Assembly (NCBI RefSeq): GCF_000312385.1
Contig: NZ_HE997627.1
Span: 129,911-193,910 of the forward strand
Reading direction: 5' to 3'
Length of the DNA stretch: 64,000 nucleotides
DNA from: Tsukamurella sp. 1534
GTDB taxonomy: Bacteria > Actinomycetota > Actinomycetes > Mycobacteriales > Mycobacteriaceae
The notes below the pieces were generated by a model. That model had not been told where the DNA came from. It made no database searches and saw only the letters and a list, made by a program, of their open reading frames with translations. The first letter of the stretch is position 1. Each line of letters opens with the position of its first letter. Of this stretch, positions 54,482 through 63,062 are shown piece after piece. Made by a program: the position numbers and the translations under genes.

Positions 54482-55083
54482 TCGGCGGCCTCGACCTCCG
54501 CGTGCGCCATCGTGAGGTCCAGCAGAGCCATCATGCTGTGGTAGACGTCCGTGAGCGGCGAGATGTCGCGGGCGGCGCGGGCCCGGGCGACGGCTCCCTC
54601 GATCGAGCTCATGAACACCGAGGCGAACACGCGGGCGCCGTGCTCGTCGACCCCGTACTCGACGAGTGCGGCGGTGAACCGGCGCTCGCATTCGCGGTAG
54701 GCGGCGGTCGCGGCCTCCTGGACGCGCGGGGCACCGTCGGCGAGCGCGGCCGCGAGGAGCGGGCAGCCGACCCGGAAGTCGGACCGGACCAGGACGCGCT
54801 TCCACAGTTCGATGAACCGCCCGATCCACTCGTGCGGTTCGCCCTTGCTGGTGGCGGCGTCGATGTACCGAAGGAGGCGGCGGCCCGCGAGCGAGGTGGA
54901 GGCCTCGACCAGTTCGGCCTTGCCGCCGGGGAAGTACTGGTACAGCGAATTCTTCGAGGCCTGCGACTGTGCGGTGAGCTCGGCGAGGCCCGCATCGGCG
55001 AAGCCGTGCTGCCCCACGAGTGTCAGCGCGGTGTTGACCAGGCGGGCCCGAGGACGCGGCCGCGGCTTCGGTGCGGTGGGCAT
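54478..55083 (-). CDS. TetR-family regulator (LmrA/YxaF-like)
   Basis: A 201-residue repressor. The HTH 'ALTLVGQHGFADAGLAELTA', 'SKNSLYQYFPGGKAELVEAS' has the S-L-Y-x-x-FPGGK signature of the LmrA/YxaF subgroup, and the C-terminal domain is helical. ATG 55083 is used; a longer start at 55140 is possible. It is divergent from fabH. Twin operators at 55165-55180 and 55200-55217 lie between them, so it likely controls itself, the hotdog protein and fabH. Confidence 0.9.
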   Translation of the reverse strand: MPTAPKPRPRPRARLVNTALTLVGQHGFADAGLAELTAQSQASKNSLYQYFPGGKAELVEASTSLAGRRLLRYIDAATSKGEPHEWIGRFIELWKRVLVRSDFRVGCPLLAAALADGAPRVQEAATAAYRECERRFTAALVEYGVDEHGARVFASVFMSSIEGAVARARAARDISPLTDVYHSMMALLDLTMAHAEVEAAE

Positions 55084-55164
55084 CGAGACGAATCCTCCCT
55101 CAGGTTCCGGTGAACGGCCGGTGCTCGTTGACGAATACATTGCTATCGCAGCGTCGCGCTTGTT

Positions 55165-55180
55165 TGAACCGCTCGGTTCA
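55165..55180. promoter_or_regulatory. TetR operator 1, TGAACCG-CT-CGGTTCA
   Basis: Perfect 7-2-7 palindrome nearer the tetR start. Its centre is 36 bp from the centre of operator 2, so bound dimers would sit on nearly the same DNA face. Confidence 0.8.
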
Positions 55181-55199
55181 TGTTACCAATACGGAGTCC

Positions 55200-55217
55200 A
55201 TGAACCGAATGGTTCAT
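55200..55217. promoter_or_regulatory. TetR operator 2, ATGAACC-GAAT-GGTTCAT
   Basis: Perfect 7-4-7 palindrome nearer fabH, sharing the TGAACC/GGTTCA half-sites of operator 1. It lies 35 bp upstream of the fabH start codon. Confidence 0.8.
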
Positions 55218-55251
55218 CGGATCTTCCCCCTTCGAACGGAGTTACCCACGC

Positions 55252-56313
55252 ATGACCGCCCCCGCCCCGATCGCGCCCGCCGCCCCCGCTGAGCGGCCCC
55301 ATGCCGCCTATCTTGGGATCGGCGCGTATCGACCGCGGCGCGTGGTGCCGAACTCCGAGATCGTCGACAAGATCGACTCCAGTGACGAGTGGATCAAGAC
55401 CCGTTCGGGCATCGAGTCGCGCCGGTTCGCGGAGGACGACGAGACCATCCTCATGATGTCGACCAAGGCCGCGGAGCGGGCGATCAAGGCGGCGAAGATC
55501 GACCCCGAGATCGTCGACTGCGTGATCTTCGCCAGCAACACCCGCCTCGAGCTGGGCCCGTCGATGGCCCCCCAGATCTCCCGTGAGCTGGGCCGCGTGG
55601 GCATCCCGGCGTTCGACATCACCGCGGGGTGCTCCGGATTCACCACCGCCGCGGCGATCGGCACCGATCTCATCCGCGCCGGTACCGCGAAGTACGTCGT
55701 GGTCGTGGGGGTCGAGCGCCTCTCCGACCTGATCTCCGAGAATGACCGGACCTGCGCGTTCATCTTCGCCGACGGCGCCGGTGCGGCGGTGCTCGGCCCG
55801 TCCGACGAGGTGGGGATCTCCCAGGTCTCGTGGGGCGCCGACGGCGACTTCACCACCGCCATCTACCAGGACAAGGACTTCGGCACCTACTTCGACGAGG
55901 TGCACGCCTCGGAGGGCACCCCGGAGATCCCCGAGCGTCCGTACCTGCGGATGGAGGGCCGCAAGGTGTTCCGCTGGGCCGCGACGGCGCTGCTGCCCGC
56001 CTGCCAGGAGGCGCTCAAGGTGGCCGGGCTGACGTCCAAGGACATCGACGTGTTCGTGCCGCACCAGGCGAACCTCCGCATCACCCAGGTGCTGATCAAG
56101 GCGCTGGAGCTGCGCGACGACTGCGTGGTCGCCGAGGACATCGTGACCACGGGCAACACCTCCGCCGCGTCCATCCCGCTGGCGGTCGAGGAGCTCATCC
56201 GCACGGGCAAGGCCCAGCCGGGCCAGACGGCGCTGCTCATGGCCTTCGGATCGGGCCTCGCGTACGCCGGCCACGTGATCACCCTGCCCCCGGTCGCGAC
56301 CGAGGAGGACTGA
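55252..56313 (+). CDS. fabH: Beta-ketoacyl-ACP synthase III (FabH)
   Basis: A 353-residue KAS III that condenses an acyl-CoA with malonyl-ACP to start or link fatty-acid (mycolate FAS-II) elongation. The triad is Cys127 ('DITAGCSGF'), His271 ('VPHQANLRI') and Asn302 ('TTGNTSAAS'). The N-terminal Ala/Pro extension of ~15 residues is unusual. ATG 55252 is taken. It is under the twin TetR operators, and its stop lies next to cobG, so the cob genes may be partly co-transcribed with it. Confidence 0.95.
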   Translation: MTAPAPIAPAAPAERPHAAYLGIGAYRPRRVVPNSEIVDKIDSSDEWIKTRSGIESRRFAEDDETILMMSTKAAERAIKAAKIDPEIVDCVIFASNTRLELGPSMAPQISRELGRVGIPAFDITAGCSGFTTAAAIGTDLIRAGTAKYVVVVGVERLSDLISENDRTCAFIFADGAGAAVLGPSDEVGISQVSWGADGDFTTAIYQDKDFGTYFDEVHASEGTPEIPERPYLRMEGRKVFRWAATALLPACQEALKVAGLTSKDIDVFVPHQANLRITQVLIKALELRDDCVVAEDIVTTGNTSAASIPLAVEELIRTGKAQPGQTALLMAFGSGLAYAGHVITLPPVATEED

Positions 56314-56342
56314 TCGCTCAGCGTCCCGACGCCTGCCCCGGC

Positions 56343-57335
56343 GTGCTGCGCCCGCACCCCGCGGGCGACGGTGCGCTGGTGCGGGTCCGGATCCCCGGCG
56401 GTGCGGTGACGCCCGCCCAGGTGGAGACACTCGCCGGCCTGGCGGGCGACGGCGATCTCGAGCTCACCTCCCGGGGCAACATCCAGGTGCGCGGCGTCGC
56501 CGACCCGGACGCCGCGCGGGACGCGCTGCGCGACGCCGGCCTGCTGCCCTCGGACAGCCACGAACGGGTGCGCAACATCCTGGGCCGCCCGCAGGCGCCC
56601 GGGCCCACCGCGCTCGACGCGGCGCTGATCGCGCGGCCCGCGCTCGCCGAGCTCCCCGGCCGGTTCCTGTTCGCGATCGACGAGCCCTCCGTGGCCGCCG
56701 ACGTCGAATCCCGTTCGGGCGTCCTGTATCTCGACGGGTTCCCGACAGACCTGCCGGGCACCGTCGAGAGCGTTCTCGATGCGGCGCAGGCGTTCCTCGA
56801 CCTGCGGGGCGACGAGTGGCGCCTGCGGGACCTGCCCGACGGTGCGCCCCGGGTCGCCGCCGCGCTCGGCGGGACCGTGGTGGGCCCCCGCGACGTGCCC
56901 GACGTGCCGGACCCGCCCGTCGGCTGGTTCGACGAGCCCGACGGCACGGTGACCCTGGGCGCCGGTGTGCGCCTGGGCCGGATCGACGGCCGCACCGCGC
57001 GCTTCGTCGCGGCCGTGGGACGCCCCGTGACCGTCACGCCGTGGCGCACGCTGCTGCTCCACGGCCTGGACGAGGGCGCCGCCGAGACGGTGGTCCGGGT
57101 CCTGGCCCCGATGGGACTCGTGTTCGACGCGGACTCCCCGTGGCTGCGCGTGAGCGCGTGCGTGGGCGACCACGGCTGCGCCCGCGCCGAGGGCGACTCG
57201 CTGGCCCACGCCGCGGAGCTGGTCCACGGGATCGATGACGGGGACCGCGTCCACGTGGTCGCCTGCGAGCGCGGATGCGGCGCACCCCGCGGTGAACACC
57301 GGCTGGTGATCACCTCCGCCGATGGCGACGAATAG
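56343..57335 (+). CDS. cobG: Precorrin-3B synthase CobG
   Basis: Oxygenase of the aerobic cobalamin pathway that converts precorrin-3A to precorrin-3B; it is a nitrite/sulfite-reductase-like [4Fe-4S] protein. 'LELTSRGNIQVRGVAD' is the ferredoxin-like half-domain signature, and the cluster Cys lie in 'SACVGDHGCARAEG' and 'VACERGCGAPRGE'. The start is uncertain: the conserved 'RPDACPG' precedes GTG 56343, but the frame upstream has only non-canonical CTG 56310 or ATC 56313 after AGGAGG (56303-56308). From 56343 the protein has 330 residues. Confidence 0.9.
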   Translation: MLRPHPAGDGALVRVRIPGGAVTPAQVETLAGLAGDGDLELTSRGNIQVRGVADPDAARDALRDAGLLPSDSHERVRNILGRPQAPGPTALDAALIARPALAELPGRFLFAIDEPSVAADVESRSGVLYLDGFPTDLPGTVESVLDAAQAFLDLRGDEWRLRDLPDGAPRVAAALGGTVVGPRDVPDVPDPPVGWFDEPDGTVTLGAGVRLGRIDGRTARFVAAVGRPVTVTPWRTLLLHGLDEGAAETVVRVLAPMGLVFDADSPWLRVSACVGDHGCARAEGDSLAHAAELVHGIDDGDRVHVVACERGCGAPRGEHRLVITSADGDE

Positions 57336-57344
57336 ACTCCCGGC

Positions 57345-57980
57345 GTGCACGAGTACCTCACCGACGGCGCCGAGATCTATCGGCGGTCGTTCGCCACCAT
57401 TCGCGCCGAATCGGACCTGTCCGGTCTCGCGGGCGACGCGGAGACGGTGGCGGTGCGCATGATCCACGCCGCCGGGCAGACGGACCTGGCTCGGGACATC
57501 CGGATCTCCGAGGGCGCCGTCGCGGCAGGGCGCGCGGCGCTGCGCGCCGGCGCACCCGTCCTCACCGACGCGAACATGGTGGCGCACGGCGTGACCCGCG
57601 CCCGGCTCCCCGCGGACAACGAGGTGCTGTGCCTGCTCCGCGATCAGCGGGTGCCCGCGCTCGCCGCACAGTCGGGTACCACCCGGAGCGCCGCGGCGGT
57701 CGAGCTGTGGGGCGACCGGCTCGACGGGGCCGTGGTGGCCATCGGGAATGCGCCGACGGCGCTCTTCCACCTGTTGAATCTACTGGCAGACGGGGCGCCC
57801 AGGCCGGCGGTGGTGCTGGGGATCCCGGTCGGGTTCATCGGTGCCGCCGAGTCCAAGGAGGCCCTGATCGCGGACGCGCCGGGGCTGGCGATCGACTACA
57901 TCAGCGTGCTCGGCCGCCGGGGCGGCAGCGCTATCACGGCGGCGGCGCTCAACGCGCTGGCGCGGGAGGAGGAACTGTGA
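57345..57980 (+). CDS. cobH: Precorrin-8X methylmutase CobH
   Basis: A 211-residue enzyme that moves the methyl group from C-11 to C-12 to give hydrogenobyrinate. Catalytic His41 lies in 'VRMIHAAGQTDLARD', followed by 'PVLTDANMVAHGVTRARLP' and 'IPVGFIGAAESKEALIAD', all family hallmarks. GTG 57345 lies 6 nt after TAGACT (57333-57338), which overlaps the cobG stop, so an internal leaderless promoter may exist. It is coupled to cobIJ by a GTGA overlap. Confidence 0.96.
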   Translation: MHEYLTDGAEIYRRSFATIRAESDLSGLAGDAETVAVRMIHAAGQTDLARDIRISEGAVAAGRAALRAGAPVLTDANMVAHGVTRARLPADNEVLCLLRDQRVPALAAQSGTTRSAAAVELWGDRLDGAVVAIGNAPTALFHLLNLLADGAPRPAVVLGIPVGFIGAAESKEALIADAPGLAIDYISVLGRRGGSAITAAALNALAREEEL

Positions 57981-59449
57981 CGGGGGTGCTGTACGGCGTG
58001 GGCGTGGGCCCGGGCGATCCGGAGCTGGTCACCGTCAAGGCGGCGCGGATCATCGGCGAGGCCGATGTGATCGCGTATCACAGTGCGCGGCACGGCCGCT
58101 CCAACGCGCGGGCGTCGGCGGCTCCGTACCTGCACGAAGGCCGGACCGAGGTGCGCCTGATGTACCCGATCACCACGGAGTCCACCGACCACCCGGGCGG
58201 CTACCGCGGTGCGCTCGACGACTTCTACGCCGAGGCCGCCGAGCAACTTGCCGAACACCTGGCCGCCGGCCGCACCGTCGCGCTGCTCGCCGAGGGCGAC
58301 CCGATGTTCTACAGCTCGTACATGCACATGCACAAGCGGCTCGCCGGCCGGTTCGAGTGCGTCATCGTGCCCGGCGTCACCTCCGTCAGCGCCGCCGCGG
58401 CCGCCACCGGAGTGCCCCTCGTCGAGGCGGACGAGATCCTCACCGTGCTGCCCGGCACGCTGCCCGAGCCCGAGCTCCGGCGGCGGCTCGCCGACACCGA
58501 CGCCGCGGCGATCATGAAGCTGGGCAGGACCTTCCCCGCCGTGTCCGCCGCCCTGCACGACGCGGACAGGTCGGACGCGGCCACCTACGTCGAACGCGCC
58601 AGCCGCGCGGACGAGCGCGTACTCCCCCTGGACGACGTCTCCGCCGGGGACGTCCCGTACTTCGCGACGGTGCTCGTGCCGGGCCGGCTCAACGCGCCCT
58701 CCCCCGCCCCGCACGGCGAGGTGGTGGTCGTGGGCCTCGGGCCGGGCGACTCCGCCTGGACCACGCCCGAGGTGCGCCATGAGCTCGCGGAGGCCACGGA
58801 CATCGTCGGGTACCTGACGTACACCGATCGCGTGCATCCCCGCCCCGGGCAGCGGATCCACGCCTCGGACAACCGCGTCGAGGCCGGGCGTGCACGGCAC
58901 GCCCTGGCACTGGCCGCGGACGGTGCGCGCGTCGCGGTGGTCAGCTCGGGCGACCCCGGTGTCTTCGCCATGGCGTCCGCGGTCGCGGAGGTCGCCGCCG
59001 AGCCGGCGTTCGACGGCGTGCGCGTGCGGGTGCTGCCCGGCATGACGGCGGCGAACGCCGTGGCGAGCCGCGTGGGCGCGCCGCTGGGACACGACTACGC
59101 GATGCTCTCGCTGTCGGACTACCTCAAGCCGTGGGACGTGATCGAGGCGCGACTGCGGGCCGTCGGCGAAGCCGATCTGGCTCTCGCCGTGTACAACCCG
59201 GCGTCGAAGACGAGGCGCGCGCAGGTGGTGCGGATGCGCGAGGTGCTCCTCGAATCGCGGAAGCCGGACACCGTGGTGATCGTGGGGCGCGCCGTGGGCT
59301 CGCCCGAGGAGTCGGTCACCGTCACCACCCTCGGTGATCTCGACCCCGCCTCCGTGGACATGCGCTGCCTACTCATCGTCGGCTCCTCACGCACCGAGGT
59401 GACCGAGCGCGGCGGCGGACGCATCGTGCACACCCCCCGCCGCTACTGA
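57977..59449 (+). CDS. cobIJ: Fused precorrin-2 C20- / precorrin-3B C17-methyltransferase CobIJ
   Basis: A 490-residue fusion of two SAM-dependent methyltransferases. Residues ~1-240 are CobI ('LYGVGVGPGDPELVTVKAAR', 'LAEGDPMFYSSYMHMHKRL', 'VPGVTSVSAAAAATGVPLVE'). Residues ~245-490 are CobJ ('VVVVGLGPGDSAWTTPEVRH', 'VVSSGDPGVFAMASAVAEVA', 'VYNPASKTRRAQVVRMREVL'). Fusion is usual in mycobacteria. GTG 57977 overlaps the cobH stop. Last gene of the cobG-cobH-cobIJ unit. Confidence 0.96.
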   Translation: MTGVLYGVGVGPGDPELVTVKAARIIGEADVIAYHSARHGRSNARASAAPYLHEGRTEVRLMYPITTESTDHPGGYRGALDDFYAEAAEQLAEHLAAGRTVALLAEGDPMFYSSYMHMHKRLAGRFECVIVPGVTSVSAAAAATGVPLVEADEILTVLPGTLPEPELRRRLADTDAAAIMKLGRTFPAVSAALHDADRSDAATYVERASRADERVLPLDDVSAGDVPYFATVLVPGRLNAPSPAPHGEVVVVGLGPGDSAWTTPEVRHELAEATDIVGYLTYTDRVHPRPGQRIHASDNRVEAGRARHALALAADGARVAVVSSGDPGVFAMASAVAEVAAEPAFDGVRVRVLPGMTAANAVASRVGAPLGHDYAMLSLSDYLKPWDVIEARLRAVGEADLALAVYNPASKTRRAQVVRMREVLLESRKPDTVVIVGRAVGSPEESVTVTTLGDLDPASVDMRCLLIVGSSRTEVTERGGGRIVHTPRRY

Positions 59450-59477
59450 CCCCACCCCCACCCCGAGGAGACACACG

Positions 59478-59768
59478 ATGGCCAAGGCCTATTGGATGGC
59501 GTTCTACACCGAGATCCGCGACCCCGAGAAGGTCGCGGCGTACGCCGCGCTCGGCGGGCCGGCGATCACCGCGGCCGGCGGGCGCTTCCTGGCCCGCGGG
59601 CTCCCGTCAGTCACGTACGAGGCGGGGCTCGAGGAGCGGACGACGCTCATCGAGTTCGACAGCCTCGAGGCCGCCGTGGCCGCGCACGATTCGCCCGCCT
59701 ACCAGGAGGCCCTCGCCGCCCTCGGCGACGGCGCCGTCCGGGAGATCCGGATCAGCGAAGGGGCCTGA
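59478..59768 (+). CDS. DUF1330 family protein
   Basis: A 96-residue alpha/beta ferredoxin-like (dimeric alpha-beta-barrel) protein: 'AYWMAFYTEIRDPEKVAAYA', 'AAGGRFLARGLPSVTYEAGL', 'TTLIEFDSLEAAVAAHDSPA'. This is DUF1330; the function is unknown. GAGGAG precedes ATG 59478. It is 28 nt after cobIJ and may be co-transcribed with it. Convergent with the ABC transporter genes, with 5 nt between the stops. Confidence 0.92.
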   Translation: MAKAYWMAFYTEIRDPEKVAAYAALGGPAITAAGGRFLARGLPSVTYEAGLEERTTLIEFDSLEAAVAAHDSPAYQEALAALGDGAVREIRISEGA

Positions 59769-59773
59769 CCGGG

Positions 59774-60529
59774 CTACAGGTGCGGCGCGTGGTCGCCGAG
59801 CGGACCGCTGACCGCGATCGATGGCGTCCCGTCGTCGGTGTGGATCACCGAACCGACCACCCGGTAGACCTCGCGGAGCATGGCCTCGGTGATCACCTCC
59901 TGCGGTGTGCCGGTGGAGTGGACCGCGCCGTCCCGCAGCACGACGACGCGGTCCGCGAACCGCGCCGCGTGCCCCAGATCGTGCAGGCACACCACGACGG
60001 TCGCCGGGCGCTCGTGGGCGTAGCGCCGGATGGCCCCGAGCAGGGTGAGCTGGTTGTGCAGGTCCAAGCTGCTGGTCGGCTCGTCGAGCAGCAGCGCACC
60101 GGGTCGCCGAACCACTGCCTGCGCGAAGCTCACGAGCTGGCGCTGACCGCCCGAGAGCCGGGCCATCGACCGCGTGGAGAGATCGGCGATCGCCAGATCG
60201 TCGAGGACCCGGGCCACCCGCCTGCCGTCCGCCCGGGGCACGCGGAGCGACGAACGCCGGCGCAGCGCGAGCAGGACCGCCTCGAACACCGTGAGGGTGC
60301 TCGGCGGCGGCGGATCCTGCGGGAGGTACAGCGGCTGTTCACCGGTCACCGTGCCCGTGTGCCGCTGCAATCCGGCGATGCTCCGCAGCAGCGTCGACTT
60401 CCCGGCGCCGTTCGGGCCCACCAGTGCCGTCACCTCGCCCGCCGGGAGCGGGGGCAGCGTGACACCGCGCAGCACCTCCGTCGATCCGTAGCGGACCGCG
60501 ACGCCGGTCACCGACACCGCCGCGGTCAT
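59774..60529 (-). CDS. Siderophore-type ABC transporter ATP-binding protein
   Basis: A 251-residue ABC ATPase of the FecE/BtuD group. Walker A GPNGAGKST (38-46), the signature 'ARLSGGQRQLVSFAQAVVRR', Walker B 'ALLLDEPTSSLDLHNQ' and switch His in 'VVVCLHDLGHAARFADRVVV' are intact. It powers uptake through the FecCD-type permease encoded just upstream; ATG 60529 overlaps the permease stop (ATGA). Iron boxes in front of the operon favour Fe-siderophore over cobalamin as the substrate. Confidence 0.94.
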   Translation of the reverse strand: MTAAVSVTGVAVRYGSTEVLRGVTLPPLPAGEVTALVGPNGAGKSTLLRSIAGLQRHTGTVTGEQPLYLPQDPPPPSTLTVFEAVLLALRRRSSLRVPRADGRRVARVLDDLAIADLSTRSMARLSGGQRQLVSFAQAVVRRPGALLLDEPTSSLDLHNQLTLLGAIRRYAHERPATVVVCLHDLGHAARFADRVVVLRDGAVHSTGTPQEVITEAMLREVYRVVGSVIHTDDGTPSIAVSGPLGDHAPHL

Positions 60530-61608
60530 GTCCAGCTCCTCTGTCGCCGGGTCATGATCACGAGCAGGAACACGGGTACGCCCACCAGGGACGTGATCAC
60601 CCCGACGGGGACGATCACGCCCGGAACCAGCAGCTTGCTGATCACCGAGGCGCCGGCCAGGAGCGCGGCGCCGGAGAACAGCGAGGCAGGCAACAGGAAT
60701 CGCTGATCCTCCCCTACCAGGGCCCGCGCGATGTGCGGCCCCACGAGGCCGATGAAGCCGATGGTGCCGGCGATGGAGACGGCCGTGGCCGCGAGGACCG
60801 ACACCCCGATCAGCGACGCGGTCCGCACGCGGTCCACGTTCACACCGAGGGCCGCGGCGCGGTCGTCGCCGAGCCGGAACGCGGTGAGCGTCCAGGCCGA
60901 GCGGTAGAAGAGCGGTACGACCACCGCCACCAGGCCGGCGAGCAGCCCCAGCTGGGGCCACGTCGCGCGGCCCAGGCTGCCGAGGGTCCAGAAGATCACC
61001 TGCTGCAGCTGAACCTCCGAGGCGATGTACTGCATCAGCGCGAGCAACGCGTTGAACAGGAACACGATCGCGATGCCCAGCAGGATCATGCTCTCCGCGC
61101 CGGCGCCGCGGACGCGACTGAACACGAGGATGGCAGCGCAGGCTCCGATCGCGAAAACCCATGCGCTCGCCGCCATCCCGAGGTTCGCGCCGAACGGGAG
61201 GACACTCACCCCCAGCACCGCGACCAGGGCGGCGCCGAAGCCGGCCGCAGCCGAGATTCCCAGCGTGTAGGGCTCCGCGAGCGGGTTGCCGAGGATGGTC
61301 TGCATCTCGACACCCGCGACGGACAGGGCCGCCCCGACCAGCACCGCCGTCACGGACATGGGGAGCCGGATCTGCCACACCACCTCGCGGTCCACGGCGC
61401 GCGCGTCGAACGGCGCGACGAGCGTGTGCGCCAGGTCGGCCAGCGGCATCTGGGCTCCGCCGACCACGATGTCGGCGCAGAACGCGGCCGCCGCGAGGAC
61501 GGCGAGGAGGGCGACCACCGCGCACCGTCGCCGGGCGAGGCGACGGTACGCGCGCTCCCCCGCGCCGGCCCGATCGCGGTGCGGCGCCGGAGCGGCCGTG
61601 GCGGTCAC
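60526..61608 (-). CDS. FecCD-family iron-siderophore permease
   Basis: A 360-residue permease of the BtuC/FecCD family with about ten helices. 'QIRLPMSVTAVLVGAALSVA', 'VEMQTILGNPLAEPYTLGIS' and 'IAGTIGFIGLVGPHIARALV' are conserved blocks, the last being the coupling-loop region that meets the ATPase. GTG 61608 overlaps the stop of the binding-protein gene (GTGA). A single permease gene implies a homodimer. Confidence 0.95.
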   Translation of the reverse strand: MTATAAPAPHRDRAGAGERAYRRLARRRCAVVALLAVLAAAAFCADIVVGGAQMPLADLAHTLVAPFDARAVDREVVWQIRLPMSVTAVLVGAALSVAGVEMQTILGNPLAEPYTLGISAAAGFGAALVAVLGVSVLPFGANLGMAASAWVFAIGACAAILVFSRVRGAGAESMILLGIAIVFLFNALLALMQYIASEVQLQQVIFWTLGSLGRATWPQLGLLAGLVAVVVPLFYRSAWTLTAFRLGDDRAAALGVNVDRVRTASLIGVSVLAATAVSIAGTIGFIGLVGPHIARALVGEDQRFLLPASLFSGAALLAGASVISKLLVPGVIVPVGVITSLVGVPVFLLVIMTRRQRSWT

Positions 61609-62789
61609 CCGAGTCCCGTCCAGAACGTCCCGCTCGACGGGATCGGCAGGAACTTCTCGTGCAGCTCCTGGAGCCCCGACGCGGGGTCGACGTCGCCGAA
61701 CAGGTTCGGATGCAGGGCCTTCCCGATCCATTGCACGCCGAGGTAGTTGTAGGGCGAGTCGTAGAAGTGGTGCCAGATCCCGAACGCCCGGCGGTCGCGC
61801 ACGGCGCGCAGTTCCCCGAACCCGGGCTGTTGGGCGAGCACCACCCGCAGCTGGTCGGAGGCCGCGGTCGCGGTCTCGCGGTAACCCAGGGAGATGTACC
61901 CACCGGGCTTGACGGGCGACTTCCCGGGCGCCCAGTCCGCGCCGGTCGCGAGCACGACGTCCGGGTTGCTCCGGATCACCGCCTCCGGCGAGACGGTGCC
62001 CTGCGGGGTCGAGATCATCTGATCGCCCAGGTTGGCTCCGCCGGCCTCGGTCACCAGTGCCGCGAGGTTGGACCGCGCGAACGTCGAGCAGCAGTCGTAG
62101 TACCCCGGCGCGCGCCAGACGAACGTCGGAGTCCGGGGAGCGTTCGCCCGGGCGAGCCGTTCGCGCACCTCGCCGATCTTCGCGTCGTAGTAGCCGGCGA
62201 ACTTCTCCGCCTCGGCCTGCCGGCCCAGCAGCTCGCCGAGGATCCGCACGCTCGCGGTGGTGTGCTTGACCGGTTCCACGAAGTAGTCGATCACCACGGT
62301 GGGGATGCCGGCGCGTTCGAGCCGGTCCACGATCCCCGCGCTCTGCGCCGCCTTGAAGCTGGCCGCGCTCACGACGAAGACATCGGGCCGCACCGAGAGG
62401 GCCTGCTCCGCCGAGAGCGAACCGTCCCACACCTCACCGGTTTTCGTAATGCGTTCCGCCTGCGGAAACTTCTTCCGGTACAGGTCCCAGGTGTCCGGAT
62501 CGTTCTGCTCGAGATCGTCCGGCCAGCCGACCACGTTGCGAGTGGGGTCGTCCCGGTTGAGGAGGGCCGTCGTGTACAGCAGCCGCTGGCCGCCGAGCAG
62601 GATCCTCTCCGCCGGCGCCCGCACCGTCACCGTGCGTCCCAGCACATCGGTGATCTTCCTCTCCTCCGGCTTCGGATGGTCCGAATCCTGGGATCCGGCA
62701 CCGCATCCGGTGACGGCGACGACGAACGCCAGCAGCGTCGCGGCGATGGCGGTCCGCGATCGATTCCCCACGGGGATCGCACTCTTCAC
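61605..62789 (-). CDS. Iron-siderophore-type substrate-binding lipoprotein
   Basis: A 394-residue periplasmic-binding-protein-2 (FepB/BtuF-like) lipoprotein. The leader 'IAATLLAFVVAVTGC' has lipid-anchored Cys29. Family blocks are 'ITDVLGRTVTVRAPAERILL', 'EQALSVRPDVFVVSAAS' and 'PEAVIRSNPDVVLATGA'. 'WHHFYDSPYNYLGVQWIGKA' near the C-terminus may shape the ligand pocket. The GTG 62789 start precedes the basic leader. First gene of the binding protein-permease-ATPase operon, with Fur-like and DtxR-like sites upstream. Confidence 0.92.
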   Translation of the reverse strand: MKSAIPVGNRSRTAIAATLLAFVVAVTGCGAGSQDSDHPKPEERKITDVLGRTVTVRAPAERILLGGQRLLYTTALLNRDDPTRNVVGWPDDLEQNDPDTWDLYRKKFPQAERITKTGEVWDGSLSAEQALSVRPDVFVVSAASFKAAQSAGIVDRLERAGIPTVVIDYFVEPVKHTTASVRILGELLGRQAEAEKFAGYYDAKIGEVRERLARANAPRTPTFVWRAPGYYDCCSTFARSNLAALVTEAGGANLGDQMISTPQGTVSPEAVIRSNPDVVLATGADWAPGKSPVKPGGYISLGYRETATAASDQLRVVLAQQPGFGELRAVRDRRAFGIWHHFYDSPYNYLGVQWIGKALHPNLFGDVDPASGLQELHEKFLPIPSSGTFWTGLG

Positions 62790-62828
62790 GTTGTGATTCC
62801 TCTCGGTTCGAGGCCAGGAAAGTTGGAA

Positions 62829-62838
62829 AGGCTAGCCT
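62829..62838. promoter_or_regulatory. DtxR/IdeR-like core palindrome AGGCTAGCCT in the leader of the ABC operon
   Basis: A perfect 10-bp palindrome containing the TAGCCT core of DtxR-family iron boxes, 40 bp upstream of the binding-protein start. The flanks match the 19-bp consensus on one side only. Confidence 0.45.
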
Positions 62839-62866
62839 ATGAACCTTTCGAACGCGCCGATGCTAA

Positions 62867-62895
62867 CAACATAGTGTATTGACAATCATTATCAA
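62867..62895 (-). promoter_or_regulatory. Fur-family-like box overlapping the ABC operon promoter
   Basis: TTGACAAT-C-ATTATCAA (62879-62895) is an 8-1-8 inverted repeat with one mismatch, typical of Fur-family (FurA/Zur) sites. On the minus strand it covers a possible -35 TTGATA (62890-62895), followed 16 bp later by TATGTT (62868-62873). Confidence 0.6.
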
Positions 62896-63013
62896 CAGTC
62901 GGCAGGATGGTCGGGCGGCGTCCGCGTGTCAAGGTTCCGTAAACGTTCCCTAAAGCGTTGTGCTGCTGCCTGTTTGGTGTCGAAAGTCACCGGCGTCCTG
63001 ATGTTGCCACACC

Positions 63014-63042
63014 TGACTGCTTAAGGCTAGGTTTCCCTAATA
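63014..63042 (+). promoter_or_regulatory. DtxR/IdeR iron box on the promoter of the ornithine-cyclodeaminase-family gene
   Basis: TAAGGCTAGGTTTCCCTAA (63022-63040) matches the DtxR/IdeR consensus at 14 of 19 positions by my alignment. It overlaps a -10 TAATAT (63037-63042), with a weak -35 TGACTG at 63014-63019 (17-bp spacing). Iron-loaded regulator would block transcription. Confidence 0.7.
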
Positions 63043-63062
63043 TGACGAACCGAGATCGACGT

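Noticed and set aside
59774-62895. Cobalamin (BtuCDF) importer linked to the nearby cob genes
   Set aside because: No cobalamin riboswitch seen upstream, and Fur- and DtxR-like iron boxes flank the operon; an iron-siderophore role fits better.
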